DNA of 20,048 nt from Candidatus Tayloriibacteriota bacterium (GTDB lineage: Bacteria > Patescibacteriota > Minisyncoccia > Phycocordibacterales > PALSA-1337): NCBI GenBank assembly GCA_025353045.1, contig JANXRK010000048.1, positions 1-20,048 on the forward strand, in the 5' to 3' direction. The translations under genes were made by a program, and so were the position numbers. The notes beneath the pieces were generated by a model, which worked only from the letters and a program-made list of their open reading frames with translations, was not told the DNA's origin and made no database searches. Each line of letters opens with the position of its first letter. Position 1 is the stretch's first letter. Below, in pieces: positions 1 through 7,673 of this stretch.

Positions 1-290
1 CATATGATAAGCACCATAAACAAACCGATCTGTGCGGCGATCCGTTTTGGAGTGTGTTTCAAATCTATGCCCATAGCAACATAAAGAATTGCCAAGACAA
101 TAGAACCTAAAATTCCTCCAAAGATAAGACTATCCCGCAGAGCCAAAGAGATAAGGGTGTTGCTCGAAAATAGATTTTGTATTTCAAATACGAGAGCCTG
201 TGGACGTACAATGGCAAAGAGTATCGTAATGCATGAAAGAAGAATAATAGTAGGTAAATAAGGTCGTAGTAGTATCCAGATTTTCTTCAT
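1..290 (-). CDS. Unidentified membrane protein, 5' part only
   Basis: The minus strand is open from an ATG at 290-288 to the left window edge, giving about 96 residues with no stop. The start follows an extended -10 element (317-309) by a suitable distance. The N-terminus is basic (MKKIW), followed by a hydrophobic segment at about residues 12-28. A polar stretch of about 25 residues comes next, then a second hydrophobic segment at about 56-74, a short basic loop (KHTPKR), and the beginning of a third hydrophobic run at the edge. This is the pattern of a multi-pass inner-membrane protein. I do not recognise the family, and the part that would identify it lies outside the window. It is divergently transcribed from the ATPase gene, so a functional link is possible but unproven. 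Confidence 0.6.
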   Translation of the reverse strand, partial: MKKIWILLRPYLPTIILLSCITILFAIVRPQALVFEIQNLFSSNTLISLALRDSLIFGGILGSIVLAILYVAMGIDLKHTPKRIAAQIGLFMVLII

Positions 291-308
291 AGTGACGTCC
301 ATACATCC

Positions 309-317
309 ATAGTATCA
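309..317 (-). promoter_or_regulatory. Extended -10 promoter for the leftward membrane-protein gene
   Basis: On the minus strand the sequence is TG-A-TACTAT, a TGn extension directly before a -10 hexamer. No recognisable -35 lies 16-18 bp upstream. Transcription would start near 302, about 12 nt before the ATG at 290. The site lies only 7 bp from the oppositely directed promoter at 325-333. Confidence 0.45.
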
Positions 318-324
318 TGAATTG

Positions 325-333
325 TGGTACAAT
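325..333 (+). promoter_or_regulatory. Extended -10 promoter for the VirD4-like ATPase gene
   Basis: The plus strand reads TG-G-TACAAT, an extended -10 with a near-consensus hexamer at 328-333. There is no convincing -35 at the usual spacing. The predicted transcription start is near 340. This leaves a leader of about 16 nt containing AAGG at 343-346, a possible weak ribosome binding site 10 nt before the ATG at 357. Confidence 0.55.
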
Positions 334-356
334 ATTTAATATAAGGTTCTATATTT

Positions 357-2090
357 ATGAATGAAGAAAGGATTACATATTTTGCTCAAACAGATGCTCG
401 AAATAAAAAAGTGACCTTTGGTATCAAGGCCAAGGATCGTACTAAGCATGTATATGTTATTGGAAAGACTGGTATGGGAAAGTCGACTTTACTCGAAAAC
501 ATGGCTGTGCAGGATATTAAAAATGGTGAAGGTATGGCTTTTATTGACCCTCACGGAAAGACCGCGGAACTCCTTTTAGAATATGTTCCAGAAAGTCGTC
601 AAAAAGATGTGGTATATTTTGCTCCTTTTGATATGGAGTATCCAATCTCCTTCAATGTTTTAGAAAGTGTCGATGTAGATAAGAGACATCTCGTTGTTTC
701 TGGGCTCATGAGTACATTTAAAAAGATTTGGAAAGACGCTTGGTCAGCTCGAATGGAATATATTTTGACAAATACACTCCTTGCGCTTTTGGAATATCCA
801 AACGCAACTCTCCTCGGAGTAAATAGAATGCTTTCTGATAAGGATTTCCGAAAAGAAGTGATCACTCATATAACTGATTCCTCGGTGAAAGCTTTCTGGG
901 TTCAAGAATTTGCAAACTATACAGAACGAATGGCCGCAGAAGCTGTTCCTGCTATTCAAAATAAGATCGGACAATTTACCGCCAATGCTTTGATCAGAAA
1001 TATGATCGGTCAGCCAAAATCATCTTTTGATATGCGAAAAATGATGGATGAAAAGAAAATTTTCATTGTAAACCTTTCAAAAGGGCGTATTGGTGAATCA
1101 AATGCCAATCTTCTGGGTGGAATGATTATTACCAAGATCTATCTAGCAGCACTTTCTCGTGCTGACGTTCCTGATAGAGTTATGAAAACCCTTCCGAACT
1201 TCTATCTTTTCGTGGACGAGTTCCAGTCTTTTGCCAATGAATCTTTTGCTGATATTCTCTCTGAGGCTAGAAAATATAAATTAAACCTTACCATGGCTCA
1301 CCAGTACATCGAGCAAATGGAAGAAGAGGTGAGAGATGCTGTTTTCGGTAACGTGGGAACAATGATTGTATTCCGTGTCGGTGCTTTTGACGCTGAAGTT
1401 TTGGAAAAGGAATTCTCACCACAGTTTACGGCAGAAGATATTGTAAATCTTGGCTTCGTCCAGATTTATTTGAAGCTGATGATCGATGGTATCAGTTCAG
1501 CGCCATTTTCTGCTACAACTCTACCACCTATAGCACTTCCAGAGAGTTCAAGTAAGGATAAGGTGATCGAAGAATCACGAAAGCAATTTGCGAGTAATCG
1601 TGTCGAAGTTGAAAAGAAAATTGATGAATGGATGGCACCGATGAAAGTTCCTGTGAGAGAAAAGTCGCCGATGCAGGCTTCGCCAAAACCTACTCCAAGT
1701 TCTACTCCGCCTTTTACACTAAAGCCAGCTCCAGCACCTACCCCAGTTCCAATCCCAAGTCCAGTTGTACATTCTACTATGAAAACTGAGCCACCAAAAC
1801 TCGCCCCTCAACCTGTTGTTCAACCCACGTTAAAATCAATATCTTTAAGCTCACTTACAAGTACTCCGAAGAATAATAATCAAAAAGATGCTAACCCTCA
1901 AAGAGTTAATGAATTAAAGTCTGCCTTGGCTTCTATTTTAGCTTCACAACCAGCACCAAAACCAGCCGCTTCTGCAGCCGCACAAAAAGTAGAAAATAAA
2001 TCAGAAATTAAAATTGATTCATTAAATGAAAACAAAGAGAAAAAAGAGGTTCCAGAGGATGTTCTCAGGGATGTTTTGAGAGTTGAATAG
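357..2090 (+). CDS. VirD4/TraG-like (DUF87-type) DNA-translocase ATPase, soluble form
   Basis: This is a RecA-fold ATPase of the type IV secretion coupling-protein/DUF87 group, which uses ATP to move DNA or to assemble secretion machinery. Visible motifs are Walker A GKTGMGKST at residues 36-44, the following DPHGK segment near 64-68, Walker B FYLFVDEF with D287 and E288, and the conserved glutamine motif AHQY at 314-317. The ATPase core ends near residue 395. A proline-, alanine- and serine-rich tail then runs from about 430 to 510, followed by a charged C-terminus ending in VLRDVLRVE. No transmembrane helix is visible, whereas classical VirD4 has an N-terminal membrane anchor. The tail may therefore recruit the protein to a membrane partner. 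Related proteins are common in CPR genomes. The substrate is unknown; it could serve conjugation, DNA uptake or chromosome handling. The family call is firm and the role is open. Confidence 0.85.
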   Translation: MNEERITYFAQTDARNKKVTFGIKAKDRTKHVYVIGKTGMGKSTLLENMAVQDIKNGEGMAFIDPHGKTAELLLEYVPESRQKDVVYFAPFDMEYPISFNVLESVDVDKRHLVVSGLMSTFKKIWKDAWSARMEYILTNTLLALLEYPNATLLGVNRMLSDKDFRKEVITHITDSSVKAFWVQEFANYTERMAAEAVPAIQNKIGQFTANALIRNMIGQPKSSFDMRKMMDEKKIFIVNLSKGRIGESNANLLGGMIITKIYLAALSRADVPDRVMKTLPNFYLFVDEFQSFANESFADILSEARKYKLNLTMAHQYIEQMEEEVRDAVFGNVGTMIVFRVGAFDAEVLEKEFSPQFTAEDIVNLGFVQIYLKLMIDGISSAPFSATTLPPIALPESSSKDKVIEESRKQFASNRVEVEKKIDEWMAPMKVPVREKSPMQASPKPTPSSTPPFTLKPAPAPTPVPIPSPVVHSTMKTEPPKLAPQPVVQPTLKSISLSSLTSTPKNNNQKDANPQRVNELKSALASILASQPAPKPAASAAAQKVENKSEIKIDSLNENKEKKEVPEDVLRDVLRVE

Positions 2091-2092
2091 TT

Positions 2093-2413
2093 CTATACAA
2101 AAGTGATCTCTTCTATTCTCGCAACTCTTTTTTCTTGGTCAGTATTTTGGACTTTTAATTCTCCTATGGTTTCGAAATGATAGTCGATCTTACCTTCTAC
2201 CTTCGTCAATCTATTTTCGACTTTTTCTAATCGAATTTCTACTTTTACTAGTCGATCATCAATAAGTATAAGTTTTTCATCAATAACATCCAGTCTTGTA
2301 TCTATTCCATCCAGTCTTGTATCGATGCCATCAAACCGCTTATCAATGCCGTCGAATCTCTTATTTAACTCCTCTCTAAATTCTTTAAAATAACTTGGTT
2401 GTATATCTGGCAT
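2093..2413 (-). CDS. Small coiled-coil protein built of about nine heptads
   Basis: A 106-residue protein with no catalytic motif. After a short N-terminus (MPDIQPSYFKEF) it contains about nine consecutive seven-residue units from about residue 18 to 82. The units run RFDGIDK, RFDGIDT, RLDGIDT, RLDVIDE, and then drift to RLVKVEI, RLEKVEN and RLTKVEG. Hydrophobic residues recur at the a and d positions, which predicts a long parallel coiled coil. There is no signal peptide and no membrane segment. The gene ends 2 bp from the stop codon of the ATPase gene and faces it, so it is not in the same operon. It has its own promoter (TTGCCA-N16-TATAAT) at 2488-2461. It may be a scaffold or adaptor, but I cannot assign a function. 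Confidence 0.75.
   Translation of the reverse strand: MPDIQPSYFKEFREELNKRFDGIDKRFDGIDTRLDGIDTRLDVIDEKLILIDDRLVKVEIRLEKVENRLTKVEGKIDYHFETIGELKVQNTDQEKRVARIEEITFV
2287..2323 (-). repeat. 21-bp tandem DNA repeat inside the coiled-coil gene
   Basis: The 16-mer catccagtcttgtatc occurs exactly at 2287-2302 and again at 2308-2323, a period of 21 bp or three times seven codons... that is, one heptad. Weaker copies follow to about 2362 (atcgatgccatcaaacc, atcaatgccgtcgaatc). The repeat therefore encodes the heptads directly. Near-identity of neighbouring copies suggests recent slippage or unequal exchange, while the C-terminal heptads have diverged. Confidence 0.8.
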
Positions 2414-2460
2414 AGTGTTTTTATAATTAATCTAATAAAACAGGTGGGTACGTGAGGAAT

Positions 2461-2488
2461 ATTATAGACTTATGAGAATTAATGGCAA
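2461..2488 (-). promoter_or_regulatory. Promoter for the coiled-coil gene
   Basis: The minus strand carries TTGCCA at 2488-2483, a 16-bp spacer, and a perfect TATAAT at 2466-2461. Transcription would start near 2454, giving a leader of about 40 nt before the ATG at 2413. No clear Shine-Dalgarno sequence precedes that ATG. Confidence 0.6.
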
Positions 2489-2490
2489 GA

Positions 2491-2519
2491 GAGACACTGA
2501 ACTTTTTTTATGTTACCAT
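2491..2519 (+). promoter_or_regulatory. Promoter of the large glycosyltransferase operon, probably giving a leaderless mRNA
   Basis: The plus strand carries GAGACA (four of six matches to TTGACA) at 2491-2496, a 17-bp spacer, and TG-T-TACCAT, an extended -10 with its hexamer at 2514-2519. The expected start point is about 2526, which is the A of the ATG chosen for the first glycosyltransferase. This argues against the in-frame ATG at 2472, which lies upstream of the promoter. Confidence 0.5.
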
Positions 2520-2525
2520 TTTTAC

Positions 2526-3722
2526 ATGCGACGAATTCTCATATTTTCACTCGTCTACTACCCTCGCTTTATTGGTGGGGCAGAAGTAGCTATTAAAGAG
2601 ATTACTGACCGGATTTCTCCTGAGGAAATTGAATTCGATATGGTCACGCTCCGACTTGATTCTCGTCTACCAAAATTTGAAAAGATTGGTAATATAAATA
2701 TTCACCGACTCGGTTTTTCGTCTCGGCAGAAAAATTCTTCAGATTCTTTGTCGTGGTATTTACACTTCAATAAATATCTTTTTGTTTTTCTTGGATTTTT
2801 TAAGGCTTTGTCGCTACATAAGAAAAATAAATACAATGCTATATGGTCAATGATGGCTACCTATAATTCTTTTGCTGCAGTTTTGTTTAAATTATGTAGT
2901 CCTCAAGTTCCATTTATTTTAACTCTACAAGAAGGAGATCCAATTCCTTATATTAAAAGACGTGCACTGCCAGCTTACCCACTTTTTAAAATGATTTTTA
3001 CTCGTGCTGATTATATACAGACAATTTCTAACTATTTGGCTGATTGGGCAAAAGAAATGAAGGCTACATGTCCTGTTGTGGTTATTCCCAATGCAGTTGA
3101 TTTTGAAGTATTCTCACATAAAAAACCTCAAGCCGGATTGGAAATTTTGAAACAAAAACTAGGAAAGAAGACAGATGACATTTTCCTCATCACAACTTCT
3201 CGACTTGTGGTGAAGAATGCTGTCGGAGATATTATTGATTCACTTCAGTATTTACCGCACAACGTAAAGTTTCTGGTACTTGGAACTGGTTATCAAGAAG
3301 AAGAATTAAAAGAAAAGGTGGAGAAATTAAAGCTTTCTGAACGAGTAAAATTTCTTGGTTACGTTTCTCATAAAGAAATGCCACAATATCTTCATATTTC
3401 TGATATTTTTATTCGGCCTTCATTGTCTGAAGGTTTTGGAAATTCATATATAGAAGCAATGGCTGCTGGAATTCCGATAATTGCTACTCCTGTTGGTGGA
3501 ATTGTTGATTTTTTGAGAGACGGTGAGACAGGACTTTTCTGTGACGTCAGTAGTCCAAAGAGTATTGCACAGAAGGTTGAGAAATTGATTAAAGATACAG
3601 AATCTCGTGATTTTATCATCAAAAATGCTATAAAAATGGTCAAGGAAAAGTACCAATGGAGCCTTATTGCCAGTGATATGAAAAATAAGGTATTCTTAAT
3701 GATATTAGATAAAAAGCTATGA
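2526..3722 (+). CDS. GT4-family glycosyltransferase (first gene of the operon)
   Basis: A 398-residue GT-B fold enzyme that would transfer a nucleotide-activated sugar to a growing glycan on the cytoplasmic side. The N-terminal acceptor domain opens with beta strand RRILIFSLVYYP followed by the glycine loop FIGGAE. The linker holds SNYLADWAKEM and the IPNAVD motif. The donor domain contains RLVVKN (R226, K230) and ends in SEGFGNSYIEAM, an intact EX7E motif with E302 and E310, then the usual ATPVGGI and DGETGLF segments. An earlier in-frame ATG at 2472 would add 18 residues but lies before the predicted promoter, and the fold begins naturally at 2526. The next gene overlaps its stop as ATGA. 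The sugar specificity cannot be read from the sequence. Confidence 0.85.
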   Translation: MRRILIFSLVYYPRFIGGAEVAIKEITDRISPEEIEFDMVTLRLDSRLPKFEKIGNINIHRLGFSSRQKNSSDSLSWYLHFNKYLFVFLGFFKALSLHKKNKYNAIWSMMATYNSFAAVLFKLCSPQVPFILTLQEGDPIPYIKRRALPAYPLFKMIFTRADYIQTISNYLADWAKEMKATCPVVVIPNAVDFEVFSHKKPQAGLEILKQKLGKKTDDIFLITTSRLVVKNAVGDIIDSLQYLPHNVKFLVLGTGYQEEELKEKVEKLKLSERVKFLGYVSHKEMPQYLHISDIFIRPSLSEGFGNSYIEAMAAGIPIIATPVGGIVDFLRDGETGLFCDVSSPKSIAQKVEKLIKDTESRDFIIKNAIKMVKEKYQWSLIASDMKNKVFLMILDKKL

Positions 3723-4738
3723 AGATCCTTATTTCAACAGGTATATATCCGCCAGATATCGGCGGTCCAGCTCAATATGCCCGAAATCTCTACGAAACAT
3801 GGAAAGGTCAGGGTCATGAGGTAAGAGTGGCTGCATATCGATGGGAAAGAGCTTTTCCAACGTTTCTCCGACATATTCTTTTTTTCTTGAAGATTTTTAG
3901 AAAAGGCTGGAATGCGGATCTTATTCTTGTTCTAGATACATGGAGCGCTGCTGTACCAACAATGTACGCCTGCAAAATCATGCGTAAAAAATACATCATA
4001 AGAACTGGTGGAGATTATCTCTGGGAAAGTTACGTGGAAAGAACTGGAGAACTTGTTTTGTTTAAAGATTTTTATGCAAGTTCTTTAGATAAGCTCTCAA
4101 GAAAAGAAAAGATTGTTTATAAACTTGGTGGAGATGCACTTCGAAACGCAGCACTTATTATTTATAGTACGCAATGGCAAAAAGAAATCTTTGAGAAGGT
4201 ATATGGACTCGATCCAAAGAAAAGTAATATTGTAGAAAATTTCTGTGGAGTTCGTGAAGAGCAAATTGAGCCAGAGAATAGAGTATTTGTAGCTGGAACG
4301 CGAGATTTGGTTTGGAAAAATATTGAGACTTTGAAGAGATCATTTAAAATAGCACGAGAAGAAGTTGTTACAAAAGGATTAGGAGAAATAGAATTTGATA
4401 CAACAAAAGCAGTATACGATAATTTCCAAGAAAGAATGCGACGATCATACGCTGTTATTTTGACATCACTTGGAGATATAAGTCCAAATATGATCTTTGA
4501 TGCTATTCGCGTCGGCACACCATTTATTTTGACTGAGGAAACTGGTATTGACAATAGAGTTCGAGACTGTGCAATTTTTGTTAATCCAATGGATGAAAAT
4601 GATATTAAAAATAAGATTGTGTGGATGTCAGATCCTGTTAATCGAAAAGCTCAAGCGGAAAAAATAAGAAAGTTCAATTGGATTCATACTTGGGATGATA
4701 TAAGTCGGGAAATCATTTCTTTACATGCAAAACTATAA
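3719..4738 (+). CDS. Divergent GT4-family glycosyltransferase with Asp-X7-Asp in place of EX7E
   Basis: A 339-residue GT-B protein. The N-terminus MKILISTGIYPPDIGGPAQY is the classical GT4 acceptor-domain opening with its glycine loop. A TGGDYLWE segment lies near residue 98, and IIYSTQWQKEIFEKVYG marks the domain linker. The donor-side segment AGTRDLVWKN replaces the usual GR-x-x-xEKG. The region matching EX7E reads LGDISPNMIFDAI, so both catalytic-site glutamates are aspartates (D253 and D261). The remaining context, GTPFILTEETGIDNRV, is normal for the family. The change could mean altered donor handling or a weakened enzyme. The start codon overlaps the upstream stop as ATGA, and its last 14 bases overlap the next gene. 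Confidence 0.8.
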   Translation: MKILISTGIYPPDIGGPAQYARNLYETWKGQGHEVRVAAYRWERAFPTFLRHILFFLKIFRKGWNADLILVLDTWSAAVPTMYACKIMRKKYIIRTGGDYLWESYVERTGELVLFKDFYASSLDKLSRKEKIVYKLGGDALRNAALIIYSTQWQKEIFEKVYGLDPKKSNIVENFCGVREEQIEPENRVFVAGTRDLVWKNIETLKRSFKIAREEVVTKGLGEIEFDTTKAVYDNFQERMRRSYAVILTSLGDISPNMIFDAIRVGTPFILTEETGIDNRVRDCAIFVNPMDENDIKNKIVWMSDPVNRKAQAEKIRKFNWIHTWDDISREIISLHAKL

Positions 4739-5780
4739 AACTGAGTATAAAAACTATTCAAACTATACGGCGATCATGATCTCAACTGATCGACAGATTT
4801 TCCTTGAAAAAAGTTTTGTGCGAGCGCGAATGATTGAATATGCAAAGCTCTATAAAGAATTACATATCATTGTTCTATCGAGCAAAAAGTTTGAGAGAAT
4901 AGAAGTTTCTTCGAACTTTACGATTAGTTCAACCAATTCTTTGGTGAGGTGGAATTATGTTAAAGATGCTCGAAAGATAGGAAAAAAGATTATGGCGGGA
5001 ATTAACAAAGAAATCCCTATTCTTGTTACTTGCCAAGATCCTTTTGAAACGGCTTTAGCAGGGAAGTGTTTAGCAAACCTTCGAAAGAATTCTGAATTAC
5101 TTTTGCAAATTCATACTGATTTATTTAGTCCGTATTTTGTCGATACTCGAATCGGTTTTGTTCAGGCAAGTTTAAATAAAATTAGACTCTTCATTTCTCG
5201 ATTTACTTTGACACAAGCCCAAGCCATACGAGTTGTTTCGCAAAAGATTGCTGATTCTTTGGTTGCAAGAAAAATCGATCCAGAAAAAATTATTGTTAAA
5301 CCTATTGAGGTGAATGTTGGTTATATTAAAAATACGCAGCCAGCTTTTGACCTTCATCAGAAATTTCCACAGTTTACAAAGATTATTGTTATAGCTTCTC
5401 GACTCGAATCAGAAAAGAATATAGACATGGCACTTGAAGCCATGAAATTAGTTAAAGAAAAAATGCCTGAAGCTGGTCTGGTAATTGTTGGTTCCGGTAG
5501 TCTCATGTCAGCACTTAAAAAGAAGACATATATACTAAAAATCGATTTGTCAGTGGTTTTTGAAGGTTGGCAGACGGACTTGATTCCATATTATAAAGGA
5601 TGTGATGCATTCCTTGTAACTTCTTGGTTTGAAGGCTACGGTATGGTTTCTAAAGAAGCTCAAGCTGCGTCATGTGTAGTCGTTTCGACTGATGTAGGAA
5701 TTGCAAAAGAAATTGGCGCGAGAATCGTCGATTGGAAAGCCGATAGTATCGCAGAGGGGATTTTGGAACTATTAAGATAA
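4725..5780 (+). CDS. GT4-family glycosyltransferase
   Basis: A 351-residue GT-B enzyme. After a 14-residue polar N-terminus comes beta strand YTAIMISTDR, then FVRARMIEYAKLY, a pattern I associate with CPR GT4 proteins. The donor domain has ASRLESEKN (R226, K231), the helix-rich GSGSLMSALKK segment, GCDAFLVTSW, and an intact EX7E motif, EGYGMVSKE, with E303 and E311. It ends shortly afterwards, so the protein is compact. The start at 4725 lies inside the preceding gene (14-bp overlap). An alternative ATG at 4776 (Met18) would cut into the first beta strand and is less likely. Its stop overlaps the next start by one base (TAATG). Confidence 0.82.
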   Translation: MQNYKTEYKNYSNYTAIMISTDRQIFLEKSFVRARMIEYAKLYKELHIIVLSSKKFERIEVSSNFTISSTNSLVRWNYVKDARKIGKKIMAGINKEIPILVTCQDPFETALAGKCLANLRKNSELLLQIHTDLFSPYFVDTRIGFVQASLNKIRLFISRFTLTQAQAIRVVSQKIADSLVARKIDPEKIIVKPIEVNVGYIKNTQPAFDLHQKFPQFTKIIVIASRLESEKNIDMALEAMKLVKEKMPEAGLVIVGSGSLMSALKKKTYILKIDLSVVFEGWQTDLIPYYKGCDAFLVTSWFEGYGMVSKEAQAASCVVVSTDVGIAKEIGARIVDWKADSIAEGILELLR

Positions 5781-6823
5781 TGAAACTTTTAATCCTTACA
5801 CAAAAAGTAGATAAAAATGATCAAAATTTGGGATTTTTCCATCGTTGGCTTTTAGAATTTGCAAAGTATTTTGAAAGAGTCACCATTATTTGTCTATATA
5901 AAGGAGAATACAATCTACCTGAAAATGTAAAAGTTTTGTCTTTGGGAAAGGAAAAAGGGCAGTCAAGAATAAAATATCTTCTTAATTTTTATACATACAT
6001 TTGGTCTGAACGAAATAATTATGATAAGGTTTTTGTTCATATGAATCAGGTCTATGTTCTTTTGGGTGGAATCATTTGGAAAATCCTTGGAAAGGATATT
6101 TATCTCTGGTATACACATAAAAGTATTACGACCTCACTTCAATTGTCTGTTTTGTTTATTAAAAAAATCTTTAGTGCATCTAAAGAAAGTTTTAGAATTA
6201 AAACTTCTAAACTAAATGTTATGGGACATGGAATTGATGTTGATTTTTTTTCTATTAATTCAAATAAAGTCTTTGATGATAGTAAATTGAAATTGGTAAC
6301 AGTCGGACGCATTTCTGAATCAAAAGATCTTGTAGCTATTTTGAAAGCCATCAATATACTTAAAACTGAAACGAAAATAAGCCTCGATATTATTGGATCA
6401 GCTATTACAAAAGAAGATGTTTCATATTTCAATGTGGTTAAGAAATATGTTTCAGACAATGGTTTATCAGACATTGTAATGTTTCGCGGACCGATGCCTC
6501 AAGAAAAGATTCTTCCATATTTACACAATGCCGATTTGTTTATGCATACAAGTACAACAGGTAGTTTGGATAAGGCGGCCCTAGAAGCTTTGGCCTGTGG
6601 AACTTTAGTTGTAAGTTCAAACGACGCTCTCATTCCTATTTTGTCTCCTTATGGCCTAACTTTCACAACAAAAGACGTAGATAGTTTAGTAACTACTTTG
6701 AAAAACTTTATTAGAAAAAAAAACAAGAAAGAGATAAGTGGTAAATTACGAGATATTGTCGTGCAAAATCACTCTCTTAAATCCCTTATTTCGAGATTGT
6801 TTGATACTATTCAATTAAAATAA
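5780..6823 (+). CDS. GT4-family glycosyltransferase, TGSLDK subtype
   Basis: A 347-residue GT-B enzyme. It opens with MKLLILTQKVDKNDQNLGFFHRW, and a MGHGIDVDFF segment marks the linker between the two domains. The donor domain has VGRISESKDL, IIGSAITKEDVSY, and the motif TGSLDKAALEAL. Here the second glutamate of EX7E is kept (E269) but the first position is glycine (G261), a known variant subgroup of GT4. ACGTLVVSSN follows. The C-terminus is basic and amphipathic. The gene begins on the last base of the previous stop and ends 1 bp before the next ATG in a TAATATG junction. Donor and acceptor are not predictable. Confidence 0.8.
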   Translation: MKLLILTQKVDKNDQNLGFFHRWLLEFAKYFERVTIICLYKGEYNLPENVKVLSLGKEKGQSRIKYLLNFYTYIWSERNNYDKVFVHMNQVYVLLGGIIWKILGKDIYLWYTHKSITTSLQLSVLFIKKIFSASKESFRIKTSKLNVMGHGIDVDFFSINSNKVFDDSKLKLVTVGRISESKDLVAILKAINILKTETKISLDIIGSAITKEDVSYFNVVKKYVSDNGLSDIVMFRGPMPQEKILPYLHNADLFMHTSTTGSLDKAALEALACGTLVVSSNDALIPILSPYGLTFTTKDVDSLVTTLKNFIRKKNKKEISGKLRDIVVQNHSLKSLISRLFDTIQLK

Positions 6824-6824
6824 T

Positions 6825-7673
6825 ATGCAAAAGACTATTTTAGAAAATAAGATCAAATGTTCAGTCGGAATTTTAACTCTCAATTCGGCAGAGGGTTTGC
6901 CAGCATGTTTAGAATCTTTTAAAGATTTTGCAGAAATAATTATTTGTGATGGAAATAGTACTGACAATACTCGCGAGATAGCAGCTCGTTATGGAGTAAA
7001 AGTTATTAAGCAATACGAAACAGATGAGAAAAATGTTTCTTGTATTAAAGATAAAGCTACAGTTCGTCAAAAGAATATGGAAGCGTCTACGTATGATTGG
7101 TATTTTTTTATGGATGCTGATGATACGTTGTCACAGGAAGCTGTTGAAGAAATAAGGGCTATTGTTGCGGATCCGAATCCGAAACATCTTATTTACAGAA
7201 TGCCGACTCGGATTTTTTTAGAAGAAAAGGGAATAGCTAAAGAAATAAAGTACGAGGCAACGTATCCTTCATATCAAACACGTCTAGTCCATAAATCAGT
7301 CGAAGCTCGTTTCAAGGGACAAGTCCACGATCATCTCATTTGGGATCAAAAGAAGTTTCAAGCTGGAACACTGAAAAGTTATTATAATTTCTTTTGGCCA
7401 GAGGAGCGCGTGAAGAATTTTTGGAAATATTCGCTTCGATACGCAAAACTTGAAAATGAAATATCACCGAAGAGAAAGTTCGGAGATTTTATGTATTGGG
7501 CTGTGTATCGACGCTTGAGAACAATTGCAGGCTATCTTTTCTATCGTTTACCTAAAATGTATTTACTCCATGGATTTAAAGAAAGTATGCCACTATGGAT
7601 GGAACTTACGATCGTGCGCTACCATTTTAAAATTTTGACTCTGGATATCGTGAAATATTTTAGAATTCTATGA
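6825..7673 (+). CDS. GT2-family glycosyltransferase, WaaE/KdtX-like
   Basis: A 282-residue GT-A fold enzyme and the only GT2 inside the main operon. The nucleotide-sugar binding strand CSVGILTLNSAEGLPACL begins at residue 12, DGNSTDNT lies at 42-49, and the metal-binding motif DADD at 97-100. The second half contains a basic, aromatic-rich region (SLRYAKLENE, YRRLRTIAGYLFYRLP). This resembles the LPS-core beta-1,4-glucosyltransferase (WaaE/KdtX) type and may sit against the membrane, although I see no clear transmembrane helix. Its stop overlaps the next start as ATGA. The GT2 call is firm; the WaaE-like subtype is tentative. Confidence 0.82.
   Translation: MQKTILENKIKCSVGILTLNSAEGLPACLESFKDFAEIIICDGNSTDNTREIAARYGVKVIKQYETDEKNVSCIKDKATVRQKNMEASTYDWYFFMDADDTLSQEAVEEIRAIVADPNPKHLIYRMPTRIFLEEKGIAKEIKYEATYPSYQTRLVHKSVEARFKGQVHDHLIWDQKKFQAGTLKSYYNFFWPEERVKNFWKYSLRYAKLENEISPKRKFGDFMYWAVYRRLRTIAGYLFYRLPKMYLLHGFKESMPLWMELTIVRYHFKILTLDIVKYFRIL

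Noticed and set aside
2093..2413. Reading the coiled-coil protein as a phage tail fibre or a chemotaxis-type protein
   Set aside because: Only low-complexity heptads support it; no phage or signalling gene is nearby.
2472..2525. Upstream in-frame ATG that would extend the first GT4 protein by 18 residues
   Set aside because: It lies upstream of the predicted promoter, and the added residues do not resemble the GT4 N-terminus, which starts cleanly at 2526.
4162..4554. Long minus-strand open frame (130 codons) within the second GT4 gene
   Set aside because: Antisense shadow of a well-supported GT4 protein, with no family features.
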